Below are positions 16,201 to 23,408 of a stretch of 64,000 bases of DNA, piece by piece (the stretch's first letter is position 1; each line of letters begins with the position of its first letter). The DNA comes from Stackebrandtia nassauensis DSM 44728 (GTDB lineage: Bacteria > Actinomycetota > Actinomycetes > Mycobacteriales > Micromonosporaceae). The stretch spans positions 310,001-374,000 of the forward strand of contig NC_013947.1 in NCBI RefSeq assembly GCF_000024545.1, given 5' to 3'. The translations under genes were made by a program, and so were the position numbers. The notes beneath the pieces were generated by a model. That model did not search any database. It saw only the letters and a list, made by a program, of their open reading frames with translations, and was not told the origin of the DNA.

Positions 16201-16881
16201 CCGGGATTCCACACATTGGACAACTCCGACGGGCATTTCATGACCCCCAACGGACAGTCCGACCTGTGGTCGAAGTGGCGCATGTGGAACGCCGACACCG
16301 GCGCCGAGATCGCCGCCGACTGGAAGTACGTCCGCTGGCCGGTCTTCGCGATGTCGTCGAAGGCCGCCAACTACAAGCTGGAAGCCGTGGACCAGCCCAT
16401 CGCCCGCACCGGCGACCTGTTCCAGACCGGCACCAAGGCCACGACCGAGTGGAAGTTCAGCTCGGCGCCGTCGCAGACCGCGGTCCCGCAGGGCTACACC
16501 TGCGGCGTACTGTCCGACGGCGGTGGCGGCACCTGCCAGTTCCAGCCGGTCATCCAGCTTCGATACGACCTCAGCCTCGACGTGGACAACCACGCCCCGG
16601 CAGGCCGACAGCACACGATAACCGTCTACGCCGGGTCGCACTCCCAGGTCGCCGAGCGGGCTTCGGTGACCCGGATCGACGTGCGGTACTCCACCGACGG
16701 TGGAAAGACCTGGCGGACCGGGTCGCCGCAGAACAAGTCGGTGAATGGGCAGGCGACCGTGTCCGTCGATCACCCGGCGTTGGGCCAAACGGACGGAACC
16801 GTGTGGCTGAAAGTCAGTGCTGAGGACGAGAAGGGAAACACCGTGGTATCGACCGTCGAGCGGGCGTACCTGCTCAAGTAG
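13291..16881 (+). CDS. Large secreted subtilisin-like serine protease (peptidase S8)
   Basis: 1196 residues. The N-terminus has a signal peptide (VTLVLAGALGLASPLPAYAA), then the pro-region with VTLLTGDTV, typical of actinobacterial S8 proteases. The catalytic triad is complete: Asp254 in VAVLDTGVD, His286 in GHGTHVAS and Ser462 in GTSMATPHVAG, with the oxyanion Asn382 in AAGNSG. After the catalytic domain come about 700 residues of beta-rich repeats with a NAWxT-poor, Trp/Tyr-rich C-terminal region. The start is the GTG at 13291; a GTG near 13333 (VIPLF) is an alternative, and neither has a strong ribosome binding site. The next gene, a regulator on the same strand, may control it. Confidence 0.93.
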   Translation: MPKCSSARFLRWDVIPLFNNGAFPVTLVLAGALGLASPLPAYAAGSAANDGPAALGGKATAVTLLTGDTVSFRDFGNGNPQYSVDAASRSDGREVGFHAEGDVDAFYVYPSDVMPYVSKGVIDRELFNVTALSEQDLDDKSSDELPLILGYDHKGHRSDRTLTRAADSLPGTTDSLGLSTIQGAGTILDRDKAAKFWRSLTRDTKGAKLSEGVKSIELDQRVSVDLAESVPQIGAPDAWRDGHTGDGVTVAVLDTGVDATHPDLKDQIAKQANFTDDESATDGHGHGTHVASTIAGTGAASDGKYTGVAPKAKLLSGKVLNTEGDGTASWIIAGMEWAVENHADVVGMSLGGGPTDGTDPLAQAVDELSASSDTLFVIAAGNSGPSRGTVATPGSAASALTVGAVDKSDQMAEFSSRGPRLGDYAVKPEITAPGADIVAARATGTTMGEPVNERYTATSGTSMATPHVAGAAALLADAREGLRGQKLKNALVSTAKDGGSAWYAQGSGRVDVPRSIGQDVYATATADFGDLSKATEPVSRDVVYTNDTDAAVTLTLASAVGDQSGTSAEVLKLSDDTVTVPANGTATVTAKVDGTSLGRGTYGGVITASAGDVKLRTPIGFGIRSNHKLTVKVNDSTGKPSGFDWIVTLINDSYDPDNPNGDSSYVLNTSGGVASAQVPDGTYTAITAVYEGDFGNWVLDRVSLVTKLEFSVDGDTEITLNAADAVETKAKAPKATETRAHWVSMNREYANIPGKFYAMYENSGGAYPIHVSPTAAGKLGYLAVMDMWTLAEPKALKPVENNAKLEYSQMPGYSYHLPFYYPNGVPDTLSRTVSDADLSKVYTVSHADNPKAIYERSWVSHPSNGSLVSASKYYVAPGKSVEYMLVDDKLTWTRATTQLYYPSAGKRYYQIQWSWDRFTSGGSGPDEHWFQAPSLRGGAVDLRREFLGNPAGVSTAVAFARGGPQNGEFVPGFHTLDNSDGHFMTPNGQSDLWSKWRMWNADTGAEIAADWKYVRWPVFAMSSKAANYKLEAVDQPIARTGDLFQTGTKATTEWKFSSAPSQTAVPQGYTCGVLSDGGGGTCQFQPVIQLRYDLSLDVDNHAPAGRQHTITVYAGSHSQVAERASVTRIDVRYSTDGGKTWRTGSPQNKSVNGQATVSVDHPALGQTDGTVWLKVSAEDEKGNTVVSTVERAYLLK

Positions 16882-16979
16882 CCGCGGTACCCCGGATACC
16901 CGATACGCCGTGTCCCGGTCTCATGACCGGGACACGGCTACGCTGGGATCCTGTCGAGCTTGCGGTCAGGAGGAACCCT

Positions 16980-17993
16980 GTGCCGTCGTCTGGAGCGGAT
17001 CGCGTGTTCGATTTCGATCTCCTCAACGCCGATGCCACCACTGTGTACACGACCGTGGTCGGCGCGCAGCCGATCAGCCGGGAACATCTGGCGCGCCTGA
17101 CCGGCATGCCCGCCGAACGGCTGCGCGACGCCGTGGAGCGGCTGACCGCGCTGGGACTCGTCTCGCAGGGCGTCGGCGAGGAGGAACGGCTCATCGCCGC
17201 GCCACCGGACATCGCCCTGGAGGCGTTGCTGCTGGGCGAGGAGGAACGGCTCAAACGGGCCCGGCTGTGGGCCCGCAGTCTCTCGGCGGAGTACTACCGG
17301 CGCGTCGACGCCGCCGACCCGTCGCACCTGGTGGAGGTGGTGGTCGGCAGGGAGGCCGTCTTCGAACGGTTCCAACAGATCCAGCAGGCCAGCCGCCACC
17401 AGATCCGCGTCATCGACAAACCGCCCTACGCCGCGCCCGACGCCGAACTCAACATCCCCAACGAGCGGGAACTGCTGCGGCGCGGCGTGGTGTGGCGCGT
17501 CATCTACGACGCCGCCGGACTGGAGTCCTTCCACCGGCTGGAGGGCGACGTCCGCAACACCATGACCGCCGGTGAGAGCGCCCGGGTGCTGTCCGACGCC
17601 CCGATCAAACTGATGATCTCCGACGACCGGCTGGGGATGCTGCCGCTGCAGATCGCGCCGCGGACCATCAACTCCATAGTGGTGGTTCACCGTTCGGCGC
17701 TGCTGGAGGCGTTGTCGGCGCTGTTCGAGCAGCTGTGGTGCCAGGCGCTGCCGCTGGTGCACTCCGGGGAACCGCAGGGGCCGACCACCGAACCCACCGA
17801 GATCGAACGCCAGTTGCTGATGCTGCTGACCGCCGGGCTCACCGACGAACGCATCGCCGAACGCATGGGGGTCAGCCTGCGAACCATGCAGCGCCGACTG
17901 CGGGAACTGTTGGAGCGACTGGGAGCCACCACCAGGTTCCAGGCCGGGATCCGGGCCACGTTGCAGGGCTGGATCCGGGTGCCCGAGGAGTGA
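16980..17993 (+). CDS. Two-domain regulator: TrmB-like winged helix plus LuxR-type C-terminal HTH
   Basis: 337 residues. The N-terminal winged helix (ISREHLARLTGMPAERLRDA and ERLTALGLV) is like TrmB-type regulators; the middle is a sensor region (residues about 100-240) with PLD-like spacing; the C-terminus is a LuxR/GerE HTH (LTDERIAERMGVSLRTMQRR). The GTG at 16980 was chosen because AGGAGG sits seven bases upstream; an ATG at 16923 adds 19 residues with no ribosome binding site. Genes like this commonly follow secreted subtilases in actinobacteria, so it may control the protease upstream. Signal unknown. Confidence 0.85.
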   Translation: MPSSGADRVFDFDLLNADATTVYTTVVGAQPISREHLARLTGMPAERLRDAVERLTALGLVSQGVGEEERLIAAPPDIALEALLLGEEERLKRARLWARSLSAEYYRRVDAADPSHLVEVVVGREAVFERFQQIQQASRHQIRVIDKPPYAAPDAELNIPNERELLRRGVVWRVIYDAAGLESFHRLEGDVRNTMTAGESARVLSDAPIKLMISDDRLGMLPLQIAPRTINSIVVVHRSALLEALSALFEQLWCQALPLVHSGEPQGPTTEPTEIERQLLMLLTAGLTDERIAERMGVSLRTMQRRLRELLERLGATTRFQAGIRATLQGWIRVPEE

Positions 17994-18003
17994 GGCATAG
18001 GTG

Positions 18004-18068
18004 ACGGACACAACGGCGCACCGGGAGCGTGGGGTGTCCTGTGGGTGGATAGAGACCGTTGTGTCCGT
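18004..18068. repeat. 13-bp inverted repeat between convergent genes
   Basis: ACGGACACAACGG (18004-18016) is matched by its exact reverse complement CCGTTGTGTCCGT (18056-18068) with a 39-base spacer. It lies between the stop of the TrmB/LuxR regulator and the stop of a convergent HTH gene, so a bidirectional terminator or a protein binding site are both possible. Confidence 0.7.
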
Positions 18069-18082
18069 CGTGACTAGATCGT

Positions 18083-18355
18083 TCAGGTTTCGAGTCTGTC
18101 CAGGCTGCGCATCAGCCTGGTGAGTTTGGCGGCTTGGGTGAGTTGCGACTGGGGAATGTCGAAGGCGGTTGACAGTGCGGCTCGCCACTGCGGCCCGGGA
18201 ATGCGATCGCCGCACTCCCACCGTCTGACCCGGTTGGCCGTGATCGTGCTCTGGCGGGCGATGGTGCAAAGGACGTCCGCGAGTTCACGTTCGGAGAGGC
18301 CCGCCCGAACGCGGAGTCGCTGCAACAGGTCATGAATCGGTTCCTCTTGGATCAT
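18083..18355 (-). CDS. Small HTH protein (XRE-like, 90 aa)
   Basis: A 90-residue helix-turn-helix protein: LRVRAGLSERELADVLC (first helices) and ITANRVRRWECGDRIPGPQW (recognition helix and following proline). The NRVxRWExGxRxPxPxWR pattern is shared with the second small HTH gene at 19669-19974, so the two are paralogs that bracket the AraC gene. The ATG at 18355 is the first codon of a clean domain; the open frame upstream has no such content. Likely a regulator or DNA-binding modulator of a neighbouring gene. No partner toxin is seen. Confidence 0.8.
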   Translation of the reverse strand: MIQEEPIHDLLQRLRVRAGLSERELADVLCTIARQSTITANRVRRWECGDRIPGPQWRAALSTAFDIPQSQLTQAAKLTRLMRSLDRLET

Positions 18356-18590
18356 GATGTTCTTCCCGGGCGTGACCTCGCGTTGGGAGGCCTGGTCGCG
18401 CCCGTCTGTAGGAGGACATCCGCTCCACAGCACCCCGGCTTCGCGTGATCAGACTACCACAGCGAGTCGGACGGAAAGAATAAAACGAGACGAAGGATTC
18501 ACTAAAATACTTGGGGCCCAACGGATCTAGATCGATGACCGTCCATATGCTCCCTTATGTTCAGATGGTGCGAATCTTAGGGTGGGTGCG

Positions 18591-19679
18591 ATGTCGGCGG
18601 CTGACTACACTCCGTCCCAGACCGGACGAACTCGCTTCGAGGTGGCCCGCACCATGCTGGAACTTCCGATGTTGTCGGAAACCGTGCCGTTGGCGCGGTA
18701 TCCGATCTTCCGGACCACCGATCCGGTCATGGCCGCCGAACGCGCGCGGACCCTGTTCTGCCCGCACCGGATCACCGAGATCGACGAGCCGCGCCACTTC
18801 CACGCCCGCCAGCAGGGCGTGAACCTGCGCAGCCTCAGCATCAGCGTGCTCAGCTACCACTGCGGGGTTCGGCTGCGCACCACCGAACTGCGCGACCGTT
18901 ACCTCATCCTGATCCCGCTCGGCGGCGCCGCCGAGATCAATGTGGACGGCGAAAGCCTCGCGGTCTACCCGACCCTGGGCTGCGTCGTGGGAGCCTGCGG
19001 ACCGGTACGGATGGGCTGGTCGGCCAACTGCCTGATGCTGGTCGTGCGCGTGGAACGCGGCGCCCTCGAAGCCGAACTGCGGGAACGGATCGGCGGAACC
19101 GGGCCCGTGCCGATCCGGTTCGAGTCGGCCATGGACTTCGCCTCCGGCCTGCGGGCGGGCTGGTGGCGACAGCTGACCCACCTCGTCGAAGACCTCGACG
19201 CCGACTCGGCGCTGCCCCGCCACCCGCTGTGCGTCGGCGGCCTGGAGTCCGGACTGATGCTGGGACTCCTGGTCGCCCAGCCGCACAACCACAGCGAGCG
19301 ACTGCGCGCCGCCCACCCCGCGATCGGCGAACACCGGATCATGCGGGCGGTGGCGATCCTGGAACGGGAACCGCAGCGTCCGTGGACGACGGCGGGTCTG
19401 GCCCGCGAGGCCGGGATCGGCGTCCGCGCCCTGTACACCGACTTCCGCCGGGTCCTGGACACCTCACCGATGGCGTACCTGCGCAACGTCCGGCTGCGTC
19501 GGGTACACCGGGAACTGCGGCAGCCCAGCCGAAACACCGGGGTGACGGTCGCCAAGGTCGCGACCACCTGGGGTTTCAGCCACCTGGGGGAGTTCGCTGC
19601 CGCCTACCGGCGTTTCTACGGCGAGAACCCCTCGGCCACGCTGCGCCGCGCCGAGGCCGCCACCCGCGTCATCGTCTGA
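18591..19679 (+). CDS. AraC-family transcriptional regulator
   Basis: 362 residues. The N-terminal part is an AraC-binding-like ligand region, with HFHARQQGVNLRS and DRYLILIPLGGAAEINVDGE like the cupin-type domain of this group. The C-terminal two-HTH domain begins at about residue 255 with RIMRAVAILEREPQRPWTTA and contains VRLRRVHRELR and VATTWGFSHLGEFAAAYRRF, the family signature. The ATG at 18591 is preferred over a GTG nine bases upstream. It ends 11 bp into a convergent small HTH gene. The target could not be identified. Confidence 0.92.
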   Translation: MSAADYTPSQTGRTRFEVARTMLELPMLSETVPLARYPIFRTTDPVMAAERARTLFCPHRITEIDEPRHFHARQQGVNLRSLSISVLSYHCGVRLRTTELRDRYLILIPLGGAAEINVDGESLAVYPTLGCVVGACGPVRMGWSANCLMLVVRVERGALEAELRERIGGTGPVPIRFESAMDFASGLRAGWWRQLTHLVEDLDADSALPRHPLCVGGLESGLMLGLLVAQPHNHSERLRAAHPAIGEHRIMRAVAILEREPQRPWTTAGLAREAGIGVRALYTDFRRVLDTSPMAYLRNVRLRRVHRELRQPSRNTGVTVAKVATTWGFSHLGEFAAAYRRFYGENPSATLRRAEAATRVIV

Positions 19680-19974
19680 TACGGCCGTAGTAGTCCCGCT
19701 GGGCGTAACTGATCCGGGCGGCCTGGTCCAGCCGCCCCCGGGGCAGCTCCAGCACCAACCCGAGCCAGTGCCTCCAATAGGGATCAGGTACCCGACCGCC
19801 CCGCTCCCACCGGGCGACCCGATTGCGGTCGACGCAGTGGTTACCCGAGCAGCTGGCCAGGGCATCGGCCACCTGATACTGACTCAAGCCCCGCCGCTGC
19901 CGCGCCAGCCGAATCAGCCGACCGATGCCCGGCGGAGCCATCGAAGTAACTGAACTATCGCCCTCGGTAGCCAT
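19669..19974 (-). CDS. Small HTH protein (XRE-like, 101 aa)
   Basis: About 101 residues with a helix-turn-helix (GRLIRLARQRRGLSQYQVAD) and the NRVARWERGGRVPDPYWRHW block shared with the HTH gene at 18083-18355. The ATG at 19974 was taken as start; a TTG at 19983 would add three residues. It lies just outside the left junction (20058) of the integrated element, so it is chromosomal. Its last 11 bp overlap the AraC gene's stop. Confidence 0.8.
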   Translation of the reverse strand: MATEGDSSVTSMAPPGIGRLIRLARQRRGLSQYQVADALASCSGNHCVDRNRVARWERGGRVPDPYWRHWLGLVLELPRGRLDQAARISYAQRDYYGRIRR

Positions 19975-20057
19975 ATGGCTCAATGTAGGTAGGTGCGTAC
20001 CGAGTGTCTATCGGAATCCTGTCCCCGGACGAGCGGAAATCCGCACCCCCCGTACGA

Positions 20058-20101
20058 GAGCTGGAGAAGGGACTCGAACCCTCAACCACCTGTTTACAAG
20101 A
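20058..20101. repeat. attL: 44-bp copy of the tRNA-Thr 3' half
   Basis: These 44 bases are identical to 46181-46224 inside the tRNA-Thr gene. The copy contains the anticodon-stem end, variable loop, T-arm and most of the acceptor strand on the minus strand, and then diverges at both sides (20057 A versus G; 20102 A versus C). It is the displaced chromosomal end of the tRNA gene and marks the left junction of the 26-kb element. Confidence 0.96.
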
Positions 20102-20226
20102 ACGGCGAGAAATCGGGCATTTACCTGCATGTTCGCTAGGGGACAGTCCCGTATGGGGGCAAATAGGGGGTGGGGTGGTTCCCGATGCGATATTTGACTC
20201 CCAAACGGCCACCTGTACAAAGGTCC

Positions 20227-21120
20227 TCAGGCACCTCGCTGAATGAGGCCAGCTTCGAACCAGTGAACAAGGCTCGCTGCCAGCGACACGGCAATGGTCG
20301 CCTCGTCTACCGACACGTTCCCTGGTGCTGTCGGCTGGCCACCGTGGCGGTCATGTTGCCCGTGCCACAACATGCGCATCATGCTCACGAGAACCTCTCT
20401 AGATGGAGCGTTGGGGTGCTCGCGGTCCATCGGCAGTTTCCAGTTCTTCTGGTCTTCGATCTGCTTGAGTACCGTCCCCAACGTGGCGCTCTGGTTGTTC
20501 GGTGACACGACCGGTACGGCGGCATCTTCCACCGCCAAGATTGCAAGCCTGTACGCTGCACTGGCATCGGGGTTCAACCCGTAAAGTTCCTCCCACGCTT
20601 TGGCCAGCCGCACTCCTGCTTGACCCGCTTGTCCAATGACCGTGTCCACAGCGACTTGCACCCCAAGTGGAACACGCCGAACAAGTGCGGGACGACCCGC
20701 TCGGGTCCCGATTGTCCACACCGACTTGCTTCGTTCGAGTAGTGAGTCCATCTCGGCATGTGCCGCATGACCATCGTGTGCCAACAAGTAGTCTGCGATC
20801 TGAAGCGGAGCTGAGTGCTTGACCAAGTACTCCATCGCGGTCTTCAGTTGCTCCTTCCCGATCCGCGAATCGATTGCATCGGTGCGCAAATTGGGAAAGC
20901 TGAGTCGGAGCGCCTGGCACATCTCTTCTGCAAGTTTGGTATCAAGCATCGCGATCCGACCACTGCCGTCCCGGTACCTTCGGTAGATCGTGAGAGCATC
21001 CTGATTCCAAGCCCAGTATGGCGATGCCATCCAAGAAGGAACCCCGTCATGCAGGGCGTCATATTGAGCGACCTCGTCCTCGTCGTCCACGCCAAGAGGA
21101 CGCCACGTTTCTTCACTCAT
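20227..21120 (-). CDS. Cargo protein of unknown function, possible HEPN-type domain
   Basis: A 297-residue soluble acidic protein, the first gene inside the element at attL, read toward attL. I do not recognise a named family. The C-terminal third (MRMLWHGQHDRHGG, then VSVDEATIAVSLAASLVHWF) resembles the C-terminal helices of abortive-infection HEPN proteins: an R-x6-H pair (RMLWHGQH) and a long Ala-rich helix ending in a Trp-Phe pair. That comparison is from pattern only. Position next to the attachment site and lack of a conjugation role suggest cargo, perhaps phage defence. The start is the ATG at 21120. Confidence 0.7.
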   Translation of the reverse strand: MSEETWRPLGVDDEDEVAQYDALHDGVPSWMASPYWAWNQDALTIYRRYRDGSGRIAMLDTKLAEEMCQALRLSFPNLRTDAIDSRIGKEQLKTAMEYLVKHSAPLQIADYLLAHDGHAAHAEMDSLLERSKSVWTIGTRAGRPALVRRVPLGVQVAVDTVIGQAGQAGVRLAKAWEELYGLNPDASAAYRLAILAVEDAAVPVVSPNNQSATLGTVLKQIEDQKNWKLPMDREHPNAPSREVLVSMMRMLWHGQHDRHGGQPTAPGNVSVDEATIAVSLAASLVHWFEAGLIQRGA

Positions 21121-21237
21121 GGCTGGATTTTCTCACGAACTTGAGACATGGAAGTTCCACCAATTGCTTCCTTGTGCGGTCGTGAAGTGTGGCTTCACTA
21201 CCAGAACCGTGACTGAGCGTTATGAGCTTCCGGACCG

Positions 21238-21424
21238 GCTTCTACGCCCGTGGACAGAATGGCCACAAATGCCAGAATTCCAAAACAAGCGTGTTGACCT
21301 GCAAGTATGTGCGTGCAGGGGGCGTGGACAGAATTCGGCCAAAATTCGATCGCCGCGGACACAATTGCCCGCCCCGTGGCTCGAGCGCGACGAACAGCTC
21401 GAAAGCTGACTACGAACAGTGAGA
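21238..21424 (+). repeat. Intergenic repeat, copy A (of three in the element)
   Basis: About 185 bp of noncoding-looking DNA matching copies B (26132-26316) and C (26859-27041, inverted). Features in order: GTGGACAGAAT at 21250, the partial palindrome TGGCCACAAATGCCA, TTGACCTGCAAGTATG, a second GTGGACAGAAT at 21324, GAATTC/AATTCGATCGCC, a third variant GCGGACACAAT at 21355, and a conserved end GACTACGAACAGTGAG. A 66-codon frame (21222-21422) covers it, but indels between copies break that frame in copy B. Confidence 0.85.
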
Positions 21425-21763
21425 TCCGCTCGGGCACAAGCCTCTCAGCACCCGATATGGTCATTCGATGCGAGTCGGCGTCTACATCGGAGGAGGAAAT
21501 GTCACAACAGCGAGACATCGGTGCTATAGTCGAAGCACATACCACCCGACCCCTTCGTGGGTCGGGCTTTCTTTTGCCCTCGGACTACTACGTAAGTCTG
21601 CCTCCAGTAGATCCGTGCCACCACCTTGCGATCCGGGCCATAAAACCGCAGGTCAAACACCTAAGCCAGCTGAGATCGCCTCTAGTGACCTGGCCTTTCC
21701 GTCCATGGTCTGGGTAGGGTCTTCCCGAGTTCGAGTCTCAGATTCGACGCCGAACCACCGAAA
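21425..21763. other. Intergenic stretch holding a terminator and no supported gene
   Basis: The 643 bp from 21121 to 21763 contain no gene I can support. The first part is repeat copy A; this second part holds a strong terminator (21545-21576) and a GGAGGAGG sequence followed by ATG at 21499, whose frame has no domain and reads through the terminator hairpin. Two more GTGGACA words occur at 21766 and 21823, at the start of the following membrane-protein gene. Confidence 0.6.
21545..21576 (+). terminator. Rho-independent terminator
   Basis: A perfect 8-bp GC stem (CCCGACCC with GGGTCGGG), 6-base loop CTTCGT, followed by CTTTCTTTTG. The T-rich tail makes it a plus-strand terminator. No protein gene with coding support ends just before it, so it probably stops a transcript that starts in or before repeat copy A. 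Confidence 0.85.
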
Positions 21764-21838
21764 ATGTGGACAGTTGTCCGTTCGCAGCGGAGTTGGCACT
21801 TTGACACCGAACTTGGCGTTGAGGTGGACAATAGACGG

Positions 21839-22681
21839 ATGTTTGCCTCTTTACTTCCCGGCCTTCGGCAGTTGCGGGCCCCCTTGGCTTCCGGCGCGGC
21901 GTGGCTAGCGGTGGTCTGGCTTTGGTGGGGCCGCCATCTTCCTTCCCGTGACGAGGCGACCGGCTTGCTGAGCGATGTGTACGAGCTGACCGAGCATGTC
22001 GGGATCGCCGCCGTCACCGCAGCCATGGCGTTCTGCGCGTACATAGTCGGTGAAGTGTGGGAGGCAATCCGAGGATCACACCCGGCGTTTCGGACCACTC
22101 AGATCGCCGAGAAGGCAGTCTCATTCCCAGCATTCTCTCTGGCACCGTCCCGGATTTCCAAGACTTGGTCTGCGCACGGGCTGCTGGGATTCTTCACTGA
22201 TTCGAAGGCGATCTTCGGAGACCTTTTCCCCAACCTCGGCGTCAAGCGCCCCGACTCGCTCAACGATGAGCAGAAAAACGAACTCTTGGAGGCCATGTGG
22301 CGCGACATCAACCGTGCCGTGTCCTTGACACTGGACCGTGACCCCGAACTCATGGCCATTTACGAACGCGCCTCCGCCGAATACTGGTTTCGGCGTCTCC
22401 TTGCGTTTCCGCTGGGGCTGGCAGTGGGCTCAGCCACCGCAGCTAGCACTTCCACCTGGCAAATGACCGTCGTCGGAATTTTGGTCGGCGCGGCCCTGTG
22501 GTTCACTCTCAACACTCAGGCCCAGCAGAAAAACGGCGAGTCGGTCATCGCCTTCCTCGGCGCCATGTATCACGAGAAGCTCCCGTGCCCCGCCCTCACT
22601 GAGGCCGGTTTGAGACTGTTCGGTCCCGACGAGGCTGGCCAGAGCCGCACCAGTAACACCGGCTCCGTCGGCTACCTATGA
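21839..22681 (+). CDS. Membrane protein of unknown function
   Basis: About 280 residues: an N-terminal hydrophobic segment (SGAAWLAVVWLWWG), a second (IAAVTAAMAFCAYIVGEVW), a soluble acidic region with LNDEQKNELLEAMWRDINRA, and a C-terminal pair (FPLGLAVGSATAA and MTVVGILVGAALWF). I recognise no family. The ATG at 21839 was chosen over an in-frame ATG at 21764, because the longer form begins inside a GTGGACA-containing stretch with no ribosome binding site; both are possible. It is element cargo on the plus strand. Confidence 0.7.
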   Translation: MFASLLPGLRQLRAPLASGAAWLAVVWLWWGRHLPSRDEATGLLSDVYELTEHVGIAAVTAAMAFCAYIVGEVWEAIRGSHPAFRTTQIAEKAVSFPAFSLAPSRISKTWSAHGLLGFFTDSKAIFGDLFPNLGVKRPDSLNDEQKNELLEAMWRDINRAVSLTLDRDPELMAIYERASAEYWFRRLLAFPLGLAVGSATAASTSTWQMTVVGILVGAALWFTLNTQAQQKNGESVIAFLGAMYHEKLPCPALTEAGLRLFGPDEAGQSRTSNTGSVGYL

Positions 22682-22812
22682 ATACATCGAGGTAGGGCGC
22701 AGGTGATCTACGACGAATTTGGCAAGCCCTTCGGCCAGAAGCACGCCACCACTTGAACCGGGCCATCACGGCATCAAACCCAGACATTGCCATCTGAGGG
22801 TCGTCAAGTGCT

Positions 22813-22909
22813 CAGGTATCTGCGATACATCAGTGGCGAATTCCTGGACAGAGCACCCAGGTATCTCAATTCCCTCAGTGATGAAGCCCTAGTACCACGG
22901 TATCTGCGC
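22813..22909. repeat. Iteron-like direct repeats with GGTATCT cores
   Basis: GGTATCT occurs at 22815, 22860 and 22899. The first two belong to an imperfect repeat of about 45 bp that also shares a CATCAGTG/CCTCAGTG segment followed by GAA and CC. The third copy is shorter. They sit in the non-coding 265-bp gap in front of a zinc-ribbon gene and could be an operator array or a replication/transfer site. Confidence 0.6.
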
Positions 22910-22946
22910 GAACGTGCACTTCGTACAGTCGGGCTACGGTCGGAGA

Positions 22947-23401
22947 ATGACCGTGGTGATGCGCAAGTGCCAGAACTGCCGGGGACCGATTCTGGAAACA
23001 CGTGGACTGGGGCGGCTGCGCCTGTACTGTTCGGCATCATGTCGCCAGCGCGCCTACGAGATCCGGCGGGCGCAGCGACAGCTCCTGGGTGAACTCGGGG
23101 AGCACCGGCTCGGTCATCCAGCGCCGCGCCAAGACCTGCCGCCGCTGCCCGTCGGCGCCTGGCAGGCAGTCCTCAAGCAGCTGCGGTACCAGCTGCGGGC
23201 TACCACCATCAACCCCGCAGATCGTTCTCAGGTCTTGCGCACTCTGCGGCGGATCCTGGCCGACCACGACCACCTCGAGCCAGCTGCGGTCGCAGCACCG
23301 ACGTCGCGAGGCAGTGTCGTCGCCGGGCCGGTCGTTGGCCAGCGGTCGGCGGGCAGGCAGCAGCCGAGGAAGCGCCGCAAGCGTCGCCGATTACACCTTG
23401 A
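22947..23401 (+). CDS. Small zinc-ribbon protein, end uncertain
   Basis: From the ATG at 22947 the protein reads MTVVMRKCQNCRGPILETRG, then RLYCSASCRQRAYEIRRAQR: two CxxC/CxxxC pairs forming a treble-clef or ribbon finger and a basic helix. The frame stays open to 24083, but beyond about 23400 it only mirrors the convergent relaxase gene. In another frame a TGA lies at 23399-23401, eight bases before the relaxase stop, a natural end if one frameshift is allowed. The finger portion is convincing; the C-terminal half is not. Likely a small DNA- or RNA-binding protein. Confidence 0.55.
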
Positions 23402-23408
23402 CCATGGT

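Noticed and set aside
13537-16788. 1083-codon open frame antisense to the subtilisin-like protease gene
   Set aside because: It is the mirror of a strongly coding gene with complete catalytic motifs; its Gly/Val/Arg/His-rich product has no domain.
21468-21560. MRVGVYIGGGNV peptide, resembling the start of a NYN-domain protein
   Set aside because: The frame has no continuation of a NYN domain and runs into a terminator hairpin; probably chance.
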